A DNA stretch of 12,237 nucleotides from a bacterium (GTDB lineage: Bacteria; Lindowbacteria; 2-12-FULL-62-27): positions 1 through 12,237 of the forward strand of contig JACQOF010000090.1 in NCBI GenBank assembly GCA_016202645.1. The letters are read 5' to 3'. The first letter of the stretch is position 1, and every line of letters starts with the position of its first letter. The position numbers and the translations under genes are program-made. Under the pieces are notes generated by a model. That model was given only the letters and a program-made list of their open reading frames with translations. It did no database searches and was not told where the DNA came from. Below are positions 5,509-12,237 of this stretch, piece by piece.

Positions 5509-7693
5509 CGGCGGATTCCGCTCCGAGGGACTGCCAGGGGCGCGTTTTCATGTAAATTTTTTCGACGTATTCGCGCGACATCCGGGCCGTTGAAAAATCG
5601 TGGGTGATGGTGGTCAGGGCGGATTTCATTTTCCGGATCCAGCCTTGAGGGATGCCCTGTTTGTTCCGGTCGTAAAAGAGAGGCACGACGTCTTTTTCGA
5701 GAAGGCCGTACAGCGCGCCGGCGTCCACCCAGGCCTGGTGGCCGGGGTTCTCGTGGACTGTTCCGTCTCCGATCTGCCAGCCGTTTTCGCCGTTATATCC
5801 CTCGCACCACCATCCGTCCGGGATGCTGAGGTTCAGCACGCCGTTCATCGCCGCCTTGATGCCGCTCGTCCCGGACGCCTCCATGGGCCGGACGGGATTG
5901 TTGAGCCAGACGTCGACGCCCTGCACGAGCCGCCGGGCGACGTGCATGTCGTAGTTTTCCAGGAAAAAAATGTGTCCGTGCAGGGCTGAATTCTCGACGA
6001 TGTCGAAAATCTTCCGGATCAGGTCCTGTCCCTCCCGGTCGTTCGGGTGGGCCTTGCCCGCAAACACAATCCGCACGGGCCGCTCGGGATTCGTGCAGAT
6101 GGCCCGGAGTTTCTCAAACTCGTTAAAAATCAGCAGGGCGCGCTTGTATCCGGCGAACCGGCGGGCGAATCCGATCCAGAGGGACTTGGGTTCAATCATG
6201 CTCTGCCATTTCCGGAGTTTGTCCGGGCTGTCGCCGTGCCGGGAATACATATGGAGAAGCCGCTGTTTCAAAAACGCGGCGAAGCGGCTCTTCTGTGCCT
6301 CGTGCGCGTCCCAGACTTCCATGTCCGGCAGGACCTTGATCACACGTTTCCATTCCTCCGGGTTTTTCCAGAAATTGGGCCAGTCCTGGCCGATATACCG
6401 CTCGTACAGTTCGCGGATATCAGTCCCAAGCCAGCTCAGGACGTGGACGCCGTTGGTGACGTAGTCGACATCCGACCGGCTCTCATCGAGCGCCGTGGCG
6501 GCCCGAAGGTGTCCCCAGGATTTTTGAGTGACCTCGCCGTGCAGTTTGCTGACGCCGTTGACGACGGCGGAGACGCGGATGGCCAGCGCCGTCAGGCTGA
6601 ACGGCTGGGCCCCGGGCTGGTCGGGATAGGCGAAACTGAGCCGGCAGAAATCCTCGATCTTGTGGCCCATCCGGGATTCCTCTGTCTTGAAATATTTTTC
6701 GATCAAATCCGTCTCGAACGCCTCGTGCCCGGCCATCACGGGCGTGTGCGTCGTAAAAACGGTCGACCCCTGAACGTCCCGCCGGGCTTCCTCGAATGAG
6801 ACGTCATCGGCTTCCATCTTCCGCCGGATCCGTTCGACCGCGAGAAATACCGAATGGCCCTCGTTCATGTGCCAGATGGCCGGTTCTATGTCGAGTTCCC
6901 GGAGGAGCAGTGCGCCGCCGATCCCGAGGACAATTTCCTGGCAGAGGCGCATTTCGCGGCCGGAAACGTACAGCTGACTGGTGATCGGCCGGTCGGCGGG
7001 GTCGTTGAGAAGCACGTCCGTGTCGAGAAGCAGGACCGGCACCCGGCCGACCTGGATTTTCCAGGTGCGCGCGTAGATTTCACGGCCTCCCAGAGGGACT
7101 TTGATCAGCAGTTCCCGGCCGGCCCTCGTCTGAACCAGGCTGGCGGGCATTCTGGAAAAATCGTGCGGGCGGTAGATGTGGCTCTGGGAACCGTCCATGT
7201 CGACGTGCTGTTCGAAATAACCGGAGCGGTACATGAGCCCCACCGCGACGAACGGCACGCCCATATAGTCCATCGATTTGCAGGTGTCCCCGGCGAGAAT
7301 GCCGAGACCGCCCGCGTAAATGGGAAGGGCCTCGGAAAGTCCGTACTCACTGCAGAAGTAGGCGACCGGCCCGCCGTTATAATCCGGGAACTGCTCGCCG
7401 AACCAGCCCGGCCGGTCCGGGCTCATGTGCCGGTCGTATTCCCGGAGGACCTTCTGGTACTGGCTCAGAAAATCGTCGCTCTGAAGAAGCGGGTTCCAGT
7501 GATGCGCGTCGACGTTGATTAAAAGTTCCACCGGGTTCCGGTAATGGTTCCAGAGTTCCGGGTGAATGTGGCTGAAGAGCCTCCGGGCAGTCGGCGACCA
7601 CGACCACCAGACATTGTAGGCCAGCTCCTGCAGCCGCTCGAAAGGCTTGGGAATATTCAAATCGGTCAAAACAGTGCTCCGAATCTGGTCCAT
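5495..7693 (-). CDS. glgP: Alpha-glucan (glycogen) phosphorylase, short type
   Basis: PLP-dependent phosphorylase that cleaves alpha-1,4-glucan with phosphate to give glucose-1-phosphate; cytosolic, for use of stored glycogen. The 732-residue protein belongs to the short class that includes the Thermotoga and Thermus enzymes, not the longer E. coli GlgP/MalP class. Residues 13-100 carry the N-terminal domain typical of this class (LAYNVWWSWSPTARRLF). Catalytic-domain signatures follow: YFCSEYGLSEALPIYAGGLG (112-131), MNEGHS (276-281), THTPVMAGHE (315-324), TNGVH (413-417), GFARRFAGYKR (508-518) and EASGTSGIKAAMNG (605-618) with PLP lysine Lys613. The ATG at 7693 has no clear ribosome site but places the N-terminal domain as in relatives. 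It is the last gene of the thrH-asnB-glgP run, 63 bp after asnB. Its last 14 bases overlap the end of the convergent ATP-grasp gene. No other glycogen gene is present in the window. Confidence 0.93.
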   Translation of the reverse strand: MDQIRSTVLTDLNIPKPFERLQELAYNVWWSWSPTARRLFSHIHPELWNHYRNPVELLINVDAHHWNPLLQSDDFLSQYQKVLREYDRHMSPDRPGWFGEQFPDYNGGPVAYFCSEYGLSEALPIYAGGLGILAGDTCKSMDYMGVPFVAVGLMYRSGYFEQHVDMDGSQSHIYRPHDFSRMPASLVQTRAGRELLIKVPLGGREIYARTWKIQVGRVPVLLLDTDVLLNDPADRPITSQLYVSGREMRLCQEIVLGIGGALLLRELDIEPAIWHMNEGHSVFLAVERIRRKMEADDVSFEEARRDVQGSTVFTTHTPVMAGHEAFETDLIEKYFKTEESRMGHKIEDFCRLSFAYPDQPGAQPFSLTALAIRVSAVVNGVSKLHGEVTQKSWGHLRAATALDESRSDVDYVTNGVHVLSWLGTDIRELYERYIGQDWPNFWKNPEEWKRVIKVLPDMEVWDAHEAQKSRFAAFLKQRLLHMYSRHGDSPDKLRKWQSMIEPKSLWIGFARRFAGYKRALLIFNEFEKLRAICTNPERPVRIVFAGKAHPNDREGQDLIRKIFDIVENSALHGHIFFLENYDMHVARRLVQGVDVWLNNPVRPMEASGTSGIKAAMNGVLNLSIPDGWWCEGYNGENGWQIGDGTVHENPGHQAWVDAGALYGLLEKDVVPLFYDRNKQGIPQGWIRKMKSALTTITHDFSTARMSREYVEKIYMKTRPWQSLGAESAVKTA

Positions 7694-7756
7694 CAGACGC
7701 AGGGCGCATTGAAACTCGAAGACGCGGAAGAATCAAGGATTGGAAAAATATCCGAT

Positions 7757-9658
7757 CTAGATTTCGACCAGGCCTTCCGGGGTCCTGCGATCTAGAAAGA
7801 GTTTGCAGAATATCGTGAACGTAAAGAGCTGCCAGATCCGTCCCGTATGGATCATGGATTCCGGATGGGATTCCCATTCATGCCAGATGTCGTTCAGATC
7901 CGCCGTCCCGAAAAATTCTCCAAGATGCAGGTTCGGCGCGCCCAGCGGAAAGAGATGCCCGTAAACCCATCGCTTCCAGGAATGAAGAACCCTATTCGCA
8001 TTCTTCCACCCAAATCCGGTTTTTTCCCTGTCCAACACCATCTGAGGCACCCGGCCCTTCAAGGACGCCCTCTGAAGGATCTTGCAGCGCCCCGCGAGAC
8101 TGACGCGGTCGCCGTCCGTGAGAGTTGCCATGAATTCCGCCACGCGGTGGTCCAGAAACGGCGCGCGAATTTCCAGGCCATGCGCCATGCCGTTCACGTC
8201 GGCCTGCCATGTGATGGAGTGCCGGTTGTGCAGCAGAAGTTCGGTGGCCATCCAGCCTTCGAGGAGGCTGGTCGGACGAACCGACCGGAATGTATCGACC
8301 TCAAGATTCCGGGGTTCATGGATGTCAATCCATTTGAAAAGCTTCTTCCGCAGTCTGCCCACCGTGGGGCCGAAGGCTCTCTCGTAGACGGTACCGAGCA
8401 AATTGGCGTCATCGGAGAAGAAGAACGCGGTCCCGCGGTCTTTTCGGACACCGAAATTCACCCAGGGCAAACCCAGCGCGGCGCGGAGGAGGCCGCCCCG
8501 GCGGATTCGGGCGTATGCGGGGTATCCGCCAAAAATCTCGTCCCCGCCGTCGCCGCTCAGAGCGGTGGTGATCCCCCCGCGCCGGACGCCCCGGCACAGT
8601 TCATAGTGCAGGAGACTGTTGGATCCGGCGTAGTAGGGGATTTCCTGGTGATAGATGAGACGGACATAGTCGAGCATCGCCTCCCGTTCGGCGGTCTGAT
8701 CCAGGTTGATCTCCCGGTGTTCCGCGTTGAAATGCCGCGCCACGATCCGGCTGGCGCCGATGTCAGGGTCATCCACCAAACCGCTTGTGACAGCGCAAAA
8801 GGTTTTCAGGCGTTCCTCCCCCATCTCCTGCGCCGCGTGGTAGAGGATCATGGATGAGTCGACCCCGCCCGAAAGGAAAAACCCGAGCGGGACGTCGGCG
8901 ACGAGTTGCGTCCGGACGGCGTCCTGGACGACGGCGTGGAGTCGTTCAATGGCCTCGTCCCGCCTCATACCGGACTTCTTCGAAAAATCCAGGTTCCAGT
9001 ACCGGTGGGCGGACAGGCGTCCATCGCCGTCGACCCATGCGTAGTGGGCCGGAGGCATTCTGAATATTTCACGGAACAGGGTGGAGCTGGATTGATCGCC
9101 GCCAAAGAATAATGTGTTAAAGACACCCTGATGGGAAATGGACGGATCCATCGGCAGGACACAAAGGATCGACTTGGCCTCCGACGCGAAATAAAACCGG
9201 CCGCCGACCCTCGCGTAAATGAGGGGTTTCTGGCCGAACCGGTCCCGCGCGAGAAACAGCCGTCGGTCCTGGTTGTCCCAGACGGCGAAAGCAAACTGCC
9301 CGATCAGTTTTTCCACGCATTTTTCCCGCCAGCGTTCGAAGCACCGCAGGAGGACCTCTGTGTCCGAGTGGGTGGAAAACGCGCCGCCGTCGATTTCAAG
9401 TTCGCGCCGCAGGTCCATAAAATTGAAGATTTCACCGTTGTAGGTGAGGACGAAGCGCCCGTCCCCGGTTATCATCGGCTGGCGGCCGCCTTGGAGGTCG
9501 ATCACGGCCAGCCGCCGGTGTCCGATCCCAACGCCCTCTCCCAGCCACATCCCCTCATCGTCCGGCCCCCGGTAGGCGATCGTATCGGTCATGCGCTTGA
9601 TGGCCTCCGGTTCAATCGGCGCCTTCGAAAAATCAAGAATGCCGGCAATGCCGCACAT
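7757..9658 (-). CDS. asnB: Asparagine synthase (glutamine-hydrolysing)
   Basis: Class II glutamine amidotransferase fused to an asparagine synthase domain: glutamine is hydrolysed in the N-terminal half and the ammonia is passed to an adenylated carboxylate, aspartate in the classical enzyme. 633 aa, in the usual range. Cys2 (MCGIAG) is the glutaminase nucleophile after Met removal. YRGPDDEG (29-36), GHRRLAVIDL (46-55), NGEIFN (74-79) and SDTEV (98-102) form the glutaminase site. SGGVDSS (263-269) is the pyrophosphate-binding loop and SGDGGDEIFGGY (368-379) a second synthetase motif. DHRVAEF and the late KTGFGW segment are also present. AAGGTAA lies about 11 bases before the ATG as a modest ribosome site. 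It lies 28 bp after thrH and 63 bp before glgP on the same strand. AsnB homologues also amidate other acceptors in secondary or surface-polymer pathways; the neighbours give no sign of that here, so asparagine synthesis is the default call. Confidence 0.92.
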   Translation of the reverse strand: MCGIAGILDFSKAPIEPEAIKRMTDTIAYRGPDDEGMWLGEGVGIGHRRLAVIDLQGGRQPMITGDGRFVLTYNGEIFNFMDLRRELEIDGGAFSTHSDTEVLLRCFERWREKCVEKLIGQFAFAVWDNQDRRLFLARDRFGQKPLIYARVGGRFYFASEAKSILCVLPMDPSISHQGVFNTLFFGGDQSSSTLFREIFRMPPAHYAWVDGDGRLSAHRYWNLDFSKKSGMRRDEAIERLHAVVQDAVRTQLVADVPLGFFLSGGVDSSMILYHAAQEMGEERLKTFCAVTSGLVDDPDIGASRIVARHFNAEHREINLDQTAEREAMLDYVRLIYHQEIPYYAGSNSLLHYELCRGVRRGGITTALSGDGGDEIFGGYPAYARIRRGGLLRAALGLPWVNFGVRKDRGTAFFFSDDANLLGTVYERAFGPTVGRLRKKLFKWIDIHEPRNLEVDTFRSVRPTSLLEGWMATELLLHNRHSITWQADVNGMAHGLEIRAPFLDHRVAEFMATLTDGDRVSLAGRCKILQRASLKGRVPQMVLDREKTGFGWKNANRVLHSWKRWVYGHLFPLGAPNLHLGEFFGTADLNDIWHEWESHPESMIHTGRIWQLFTFTIFCKLFLDRRTPEGLVEI

Positions 9659-9686
9659 GGAAGTTTGTTACCTTGGGATTTCCGGC

Positions 9687-10307
9687 TCAAGCCATGTCAT
9701 TTTTATTGGCGCGGAGGATCTGTTCGATGTGTTTCTTGAGTTCCACGTAGTCTCTGACGGCCGGCTGTCCTGGAAGCTTGGCGGAGAGCTGCGGGGATGG
9801 ATTGAAGAGGATGGGGTGATGCGCGATTTTGAGCATGGACAGGTCGTTGAATCCATCGCCGATCGCCACGAGATGGTAGCCGATGTCCTTCAGGGAGACG
9901 ATCATGCGGTCCTTCTGTCCGCGGATGCGGAGTTTGTATCCGACGATGCGACCGCCGCCGTCGGTTTCGAAGCGATTGGCGAAGAGCGGATATCCGCCGA
10001 GCCGCATGATGATTTCGTCAGCCAGTTCGGTGAAGGTATCGGAGACCACCAGAATGGGGCCTTTCCGGCGGAGCCACGAGAGGAACTCGATCGACCCCGC
10101 GAAGGGCATCACGTCCTGCGCGATCCGCGCGACGTCCGCGAGTTTCAAGCCGTGCGCCGCGAGTGCCTTGATCCGGGCGGCCATGAGCGTCTCGAAATCC
10201 TCGACCTCGTGGGTGGTGAGGCGCAGTTCCGGGATGCCGGTCTTGTCGGCGATCTCGACCCAGATCTCGGGAATGAGGACGCCTTCCAAGTCGGTTACGA
10301 AGATCAT
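9687..10307 (-). CDS. thrH: ThrH-like phosphoserine phosphatase / homoserine phosphotransferase (HAD family)
   Basis: HAD-superfamily phosphatase of 206 aa, essentially the same length as Pseudomonas ThrH, which removes phosphate from phosphoserine and can pass it to homoserine. The start MIFVTDLEGVLIPEIW closely matches the ThrH pattern. Motif I reads DLEGV (Asp6, Glu8) with Glu at the second acidic position, characteristic of ThrH and unlike the DxD of most HAD phosphatases. SDTFTE (89-94) is motif II, a basic segment near 129-140 supplies motif III, and GDGFND (150-155) is motif IV. The cap region includes EIWVEIADKTGI (14-25). No signal peptide is present, so it is cytosolic. First gene of the minus-strand run, with 28 bp to asnB. 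No strong Shine-Dalgarno sequence or convincing promoter was found upstream. A role in serine and/or threonine synthesis is likely; which activity dominates cannot be read from sequence. Confidence 0.87.
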   Translation of the reverse strand: MIFVTDLEGVLIPEIWVEIADKTGIPELRLTTHEVEDFETLMAARIKALAAHGLKLADVARIAQDVMPFAGSIEFLSWLRRKGPILVVSDTFTELADEIIMRLGGYPLFANRFETDGGGRIVGYKLRIRGQKDRMIVSLKDIGYHLVAIGDGFNDLSMLKIAHHPILFNPSPQLSAKLPGQPAVRDYVELKKHIEQILRANKNDMA

Positions 10308-10367
10308 ATGGGGGTGTTTTTACAACGGGGCGGAGAACAATGCAAGAATTCCGGTAACTATTCAGGT

Positions 10368-10446
10368 CGTCATTCCCGCGAAAGCGGGAATCCAGCCCGG
10401 TTTACCGAGGGCAAAGCCCTGGATTCCCGCTTCCGCGGGAATGACG
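10368..10446. repeat. dRS3-like inverted repeat, copy 2 (one arm mismatch)
   Basis: Arms at 10368-10395 and 10419-10446 are 28 bases each and pair except at one position (TTCCGC in place of TTTCGC in the right arm). The left arm is identical to the left arm of copy 1 at 1809-1836. The 23-base loop is unrelated to the 16-base loop of copy 1. It lies in the divergent region between thrH and the exonuclease gene, 61 bp from the thrH start and 61 bp from the chosen exonuclease start, where it could affect transcription of either. No transposase is nearby, so if mobile it would move in trans or be a relic. Confidence 0.9.
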
Positions 10447-10495
10447 GCGAGGGATGAATAGCTGCGAATTCCGAAGACTTGACGAATACACGGCG

Positions 10496-10501
10496 GAAAG
10501 G
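10496..10501 (+). promoter_or_regulatory. Ribosome binding site deciding the exonuclease start
   Basis: GAAAGG lies six bases before GTG 10508, a normal distance. The in-frame ATG 10517 is 15 bases away, and the ATG at 10454 is preceded immediately by GAGGG with no spacing. This favours GTG 10508, although ATG 10517 changes the protein by only three residues. Confidence 0.45.
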
Positions 10502-10507
10502 TCTCGT

Positions 10508-11419
10508 GTGTGGCGCATGGTGAAAAACACGATCCCAAGTTCCGTTGTCCTGGTCGACGCCTATTCCTGGATCTTCCGATCCTATTATGCTTTGCCCGAT
10601 TTCCGAAGCCGGTCCGGCGAGCCGACCTCCGCCATCCATGGGTTTTTGTCGACGTTGCCGAAGCTCGCCGATTTTGCCGGGGAAGATTCAGGCATGCGCC
10701 CCGAGATGGCAGTATTTTTCGATCTGGGCGGGCCGCAGGAGCGGCTGGCGGCGTATGCTGACTACAAGGCGAACCGGCCGGAGACGCCGGAGGACTTGAA
10801 ATCCCAAATCCCCCATATCGAGGATGCGCTTGATGCGATGGCCCTGCCGCGAGTGGCGATACATGGAGTCGAAGCGGATGACGTGATCGCGTCGGCGGCG
10901 CTGGCGCTGGCCGGGCGCGGCCGCCGGGTTTATGTGGCGTCCCCCGACAAGGATTTTTTCCAGATTCTGTCGGACCGTGTCCGGATCATCCGCACGGCGG
11001 CGCGGATGGAGGATCTGGTCCTTTTTGACGAGGGGAAACTGATGGAAAAATTCGGGTTGACTCCATCGGCAATGGTCGACTATTACGCGCTGGTGGGCGA
11101 CGCGGTCGACAACGTCCCCGGCGTCCGCGGTATCGGGGAGAAAACCGCCGGGAAACTGCTGGCGAAGTATCCGACGCTCGATGACATCTACGCGAATCTG
11201 GATCACATCCCCCCGAAAACCGCAAAACTCCTCTCGGCCGGACGGGACACGGCGTACCTGTGCCGGGACCTCGTTCGGCTTCGCACAGATATCGACGTCG
11301 CCGTGACCCCCGCCGTTTTATCTCCCGGCCGGTTTGACCGCCCCCGCCTGGAGAAACTCCTCACGAAGCTTGATCTGGAGCGTTTAAAATCCCGGCTTCT
11401 GGGAGAAAGTTTGCTTTGA
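10508..11419 (+). CDS. Stand-alone 5'-3' exonuclease (DNA polymerase I N-terminal domain type)
   Basis: Structure-specific 5'-3' exonuclease/flap endonuclease of the PolA N-terminal family, expected to remove RNA primers and flaps during replication and repair. About 303 aa from GTG 10508. Counting from Met at 10517, the acidic metal ligands of the family are all visible: Asp14 (LVDAY), Asp69 (FFD), Glu119-Asp121-Asp122 (GVEADD), Asp144 and Asp146 (SPDKD), Asp195 and Asp198 (GDAVDN). DYKANRP (82-88) supplies the conserved basic DNA-binding region, and PGVRGIGEKTAGKLL (201-215) is the helix-hairpin-helix. The protein stops at LGESLL, near the end of the exonuclease domain. No proofreading or polymerase domain follows; coaE begins within 50 bp. 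The open frame extends to ATG 10454, touching the end of the inverted repeat, but those extra residues do not resemble the family. The enzyme looks fully active. It could replace or supplement the exonuclease of a polA elsewhere. Confidence 0.9.
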   Translation: MWRMVKNTIPSSVVLVDAYSWIFRSYYALPDFRSRSGEPTSAIHGFLSTLPKLADFAGEDSGMRPEMAVFFDLGGPQERLAAYADYKANRPETPEDLKSQIPHIEDALDAMALPRVAIHGVEADDVIASAALALAGRGRRVYVASPDKDFFQILSDRVRIIRTAARMEDLVLFDEGKLMEKFGLTPSAMVDYYALVGDAVDNVPGVRGIGEKTAGKLLAKYPTLDDIYANLDHIPPKTAKLLSAGRDTAYLCRDLVRLRTDIDVAVTPAVLSPGRFDRPRLEKLLTKLDLERLKSRLLGESLL

Positions 11420-11465
11420 AAAATATCCCGGTTCTGATAGGATTTCCGGCTTGCGGGTGAAGTCT

Positions 11466-12068
11466 ATGGTGGTTGTGGGATTGACCGGCGGAATCGCGTC
11501 CGGCAAAAGCACGCTCATGGGGGTGTTTCGGTCCGCGGGCGTTCCGGGGGTGGACATTGACCGGATCGTACACCGTCTGCTCCGGAAGGGCACCCGGGTT
11601 TACGCCGCGGTACGGGCGCTGTTTGGCGGAGAGTATCTGACGCCTTCCGGTCAGATTGATCGGCGCCGGTTGGGCCGGAAGATTTTTTCCGACAGATCCG
11701 CCCGGCGTTGTCTGGAGAGGATTGTGCATCCGGCGGTATTCGCGGAGATGGATCGACGTATCGGCCGGTATGCCCGGCGGGGCGCGCGTCTGGTGGTAGT
11801 CGACATCCCGCTTCTCTACGAAACGCGATCAGCCCGCCGTTTCGACAAGATCGTCGTTGCCTACGCGCCCCGGCGGGTGCAAATGGCGCGACTATTGCGC
11901 CGGGGCCTCGGGCGGGCGGAATCCGCGGCGCGTATCCGGGCGCAGTGGAGTCTGGCGTGGAAGCGGCGCCGCGCGGATGTGGTGTTTGACATGCAGAGGC
12001 CATTATCGAAAATACGGCAGGAGGTTGAGCGATGGGTACAGAGTCTCCGAAGACCGAACCGGGCATAA
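11466..12068 (+). CDS. coaE: Dephospho-CoA kinase
   Basis: Last step of coenzyme A synthesis: ATP-dependent phosphorylation of the 3'-hydroxyl of dephospho-CoA, in the cytosol. 200 aa, normal for the family. Starting at ATG 11466, the protein begins MVVVGLTGGIASGKST with the P-loop at 8-15. VDIDRIVH (29-36) carries the conserved Asp pair, HPAVFAEM (88-95) and DIPLLYET (113-120) are family segments, and AQWSLAWKRRRAD (159-171) matches the usual AQMPLEEKRRRAD helix. The usual IDN after it reads FDM here. GGGTGA (11454-11459) lies six bases before ATG 11466. In-frame TTG 11451, eight bases after AGGA (11439-11442), and GTG 11457 are alternatives adding 3-5 residues. It lies 46 bp after the exonuclease gene, and its end overlaps the next gene by 37 bp, consistent with an operon. 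The protein is unusually rich in arginine. Confidence 0.93.
   Translation: MVVVGLTGGIASGKSTLMGVFRSAGVPGVDIDRIVHRLLRKGTRVYAAVRALFGGEYLTPSGQIDRRRLGRKIFSDRSARRCLERIVHPAVFAEMDRRIGRYARRGARLVVVDIPLLYETRSARRFDKIVVAYAPRRVQMARLLRRGLGRAESAARIRAQWSLAWKRRRADVVFDMQRPLSKIRQEVERWVQSLRRPNRA
12019..12025 (+). promoter_or_regulatory. Strong ribosome binding site for the HDOD gene
   Basis: AGGAGGT, a near-perfect Shine-Dalgarno sequence, lies six bases before ATG 12032 and inside the end of coaE. It is the best ribosome site in the window and fixes the start of the truncated gene that follows. Confidence 0.8.
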
Positions 12069-12237
12069 ACGAAGCGTTCAAACAAATTCTGGACGGGATC
12101 GAAAAAGTCCCGACCCTGCCGACCGTGGTTGACCGGATTCTGGAAGTGATGGAGGACCCCAAAACCAGCGTCGAGGATGTGACGCGGATCATCCGGATGG
12201 ACCAGGCGCTGACCGCCCGGCTTCTCAAGATCGTCAA
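12032..12237 (+). CDS. HDOD-domain protein, 3'-truncated by window edge
   Basis: Start of a gene cut by the right edge; 68 codons are visible. From ATG 12032 the protein begins MGTESPKTEPG, then runs into the first helices of an HDOD domain: ILDGIEKVPTLPTVVDRILEV followed by MEDPKTSVEDVTRIIRMDQALTARLLKIV (residues 18-38 and 39-67). The pattern LPTLPxVV, DPxxSxxD and a basic residue-DxALTARLLKIV is typical of HDOD proteins. HDOD domains are HD-like but usually lack the metal-binding residues and act in signalling or regulation (chemotaxis-type and cyclic-di-GMP-linked functions in several groups). Whether an EAL, GGDEF or receiver domain follows cannot be seen. It overlaps coaE by 37 bp and has a strong ribosome site, so it is probably part of the exonuclease-coaE operon. 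Confidence 0.85.
   Translation, partial: MGTESPKTEPGINEAFKQILDGIEKVPTLPTVVDRILEVMEDPKTSVEDVTRIIRMDQALTARLLKIV

Noticed and set aside
6047-6799. Plus-strand open frame of 250 codons opposite glgP
   Set aside because: Mirror frame of a conserved phosphorylase; composition typical of an antisense shadow.
7754-7796. GATCTAGA repeated at 7754-7761 and 7789-7796
   Set aside because: Only eight bases, within or next to the asnB end, and easily due to chance.
7847-8857. Plus-strand open frame of 336 codons opposite asnB
   Set aside because: Antisense to conserved asparagine synthase motifs, with no recognisable domain or ribosome site.
10308-10367. Promoter for thrH on the minus strand (TTGCAT ... 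TTGTAA)
   Set aside because: The spacer is only about 14 bp and both boxes are poor matches, so it is not annotated.
10479-10484. TTGACG as a -35 box for the exonuclease gene
   Set aside because: A -10 at normal spacing would fall at or beyond the start codon and none is present.
11515-12237. Minus-strand open frame of 240 codons opposite coaE and the HDOD start
   Set aside because: Low-complexity Ser/Arg/Pro sequence, antisense to two well-supported genes.

Overview
The window is compact, GC-rich DNA that is coding almost throughout. It looks like the chromosome of a Gram-negative bacterium. No ribosomal RNA, tRNA or phylogenetic marker is present, so the lineage cannot be fixed. The gene mix (KamA-family aminomutase, ThrH-type HAD phosphatase, short-type alpha-glucan phosphorylase, HDOD protein next to coaE, dispersed 'CATTCCCGC...GCGGGAAT' inverted repeats) would suit Desulfobacterota/Myxococcota or an uncultured candidate phylum; that is only an inference. 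No insertion sequence, phage gene, CRISPR array, tRNA or rRNA was seen.

Layout. (1) Positions 3-1785, plus strand: a 5'-truncated NAD(P)-dependent aldehyde dehydrogenase, then a small unrecognised protein of about 144 residues. (2) Positions 1786-2041: an intergenic stretch with a perfect 28-bp inverted repeat and a good sigma70-type promoter (TTGACA/GATAAA). (3) Positions 2042-5508, plus strand: a three-gene operon of a lysine 2,3-aminomutase-family radical SAM/PLP enzyme and two different D-Ala-D-Ala-ligase-like ATP-grasp enzymes, the last two joined by a TGATG stop/start overlap. (4) Positions 5495-10307, minus strand: a run transcribed thrH -> asnB -> glgP, convergent with the ATP-grasp operon and overlapping it by 14 bp. 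(5) Positions 10308-10507: a divergent intergenic region holding a second copy of the inverted repeat. (6) Positions 10508-12237, plus strand: a stand-alone 5'-3' exonuclease (the N-terminal domain of DNA polymerase I only), coaE, and the start of an HDOD-domain protein.

The most interesting unit is the kamA-ATP-grasp-ATP-grasp operon. The aminomutase keeps the residues expected for acting on L-lysine, so it probably makes beta-lysine. The two ligases have intact ATP-grasp motifs, but their N-terminal halves do not show the usual D-alanine ligase signature. A pathway that makes beta-lysine and joins it to another amine- or carboxyl-bearing molecule fits this layout. The product is unknown and this reading is inference. 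The second notable point is that the gene beside coaE, where some bacteria carry polA, encodes only the 5'-3' exonuclease domain.
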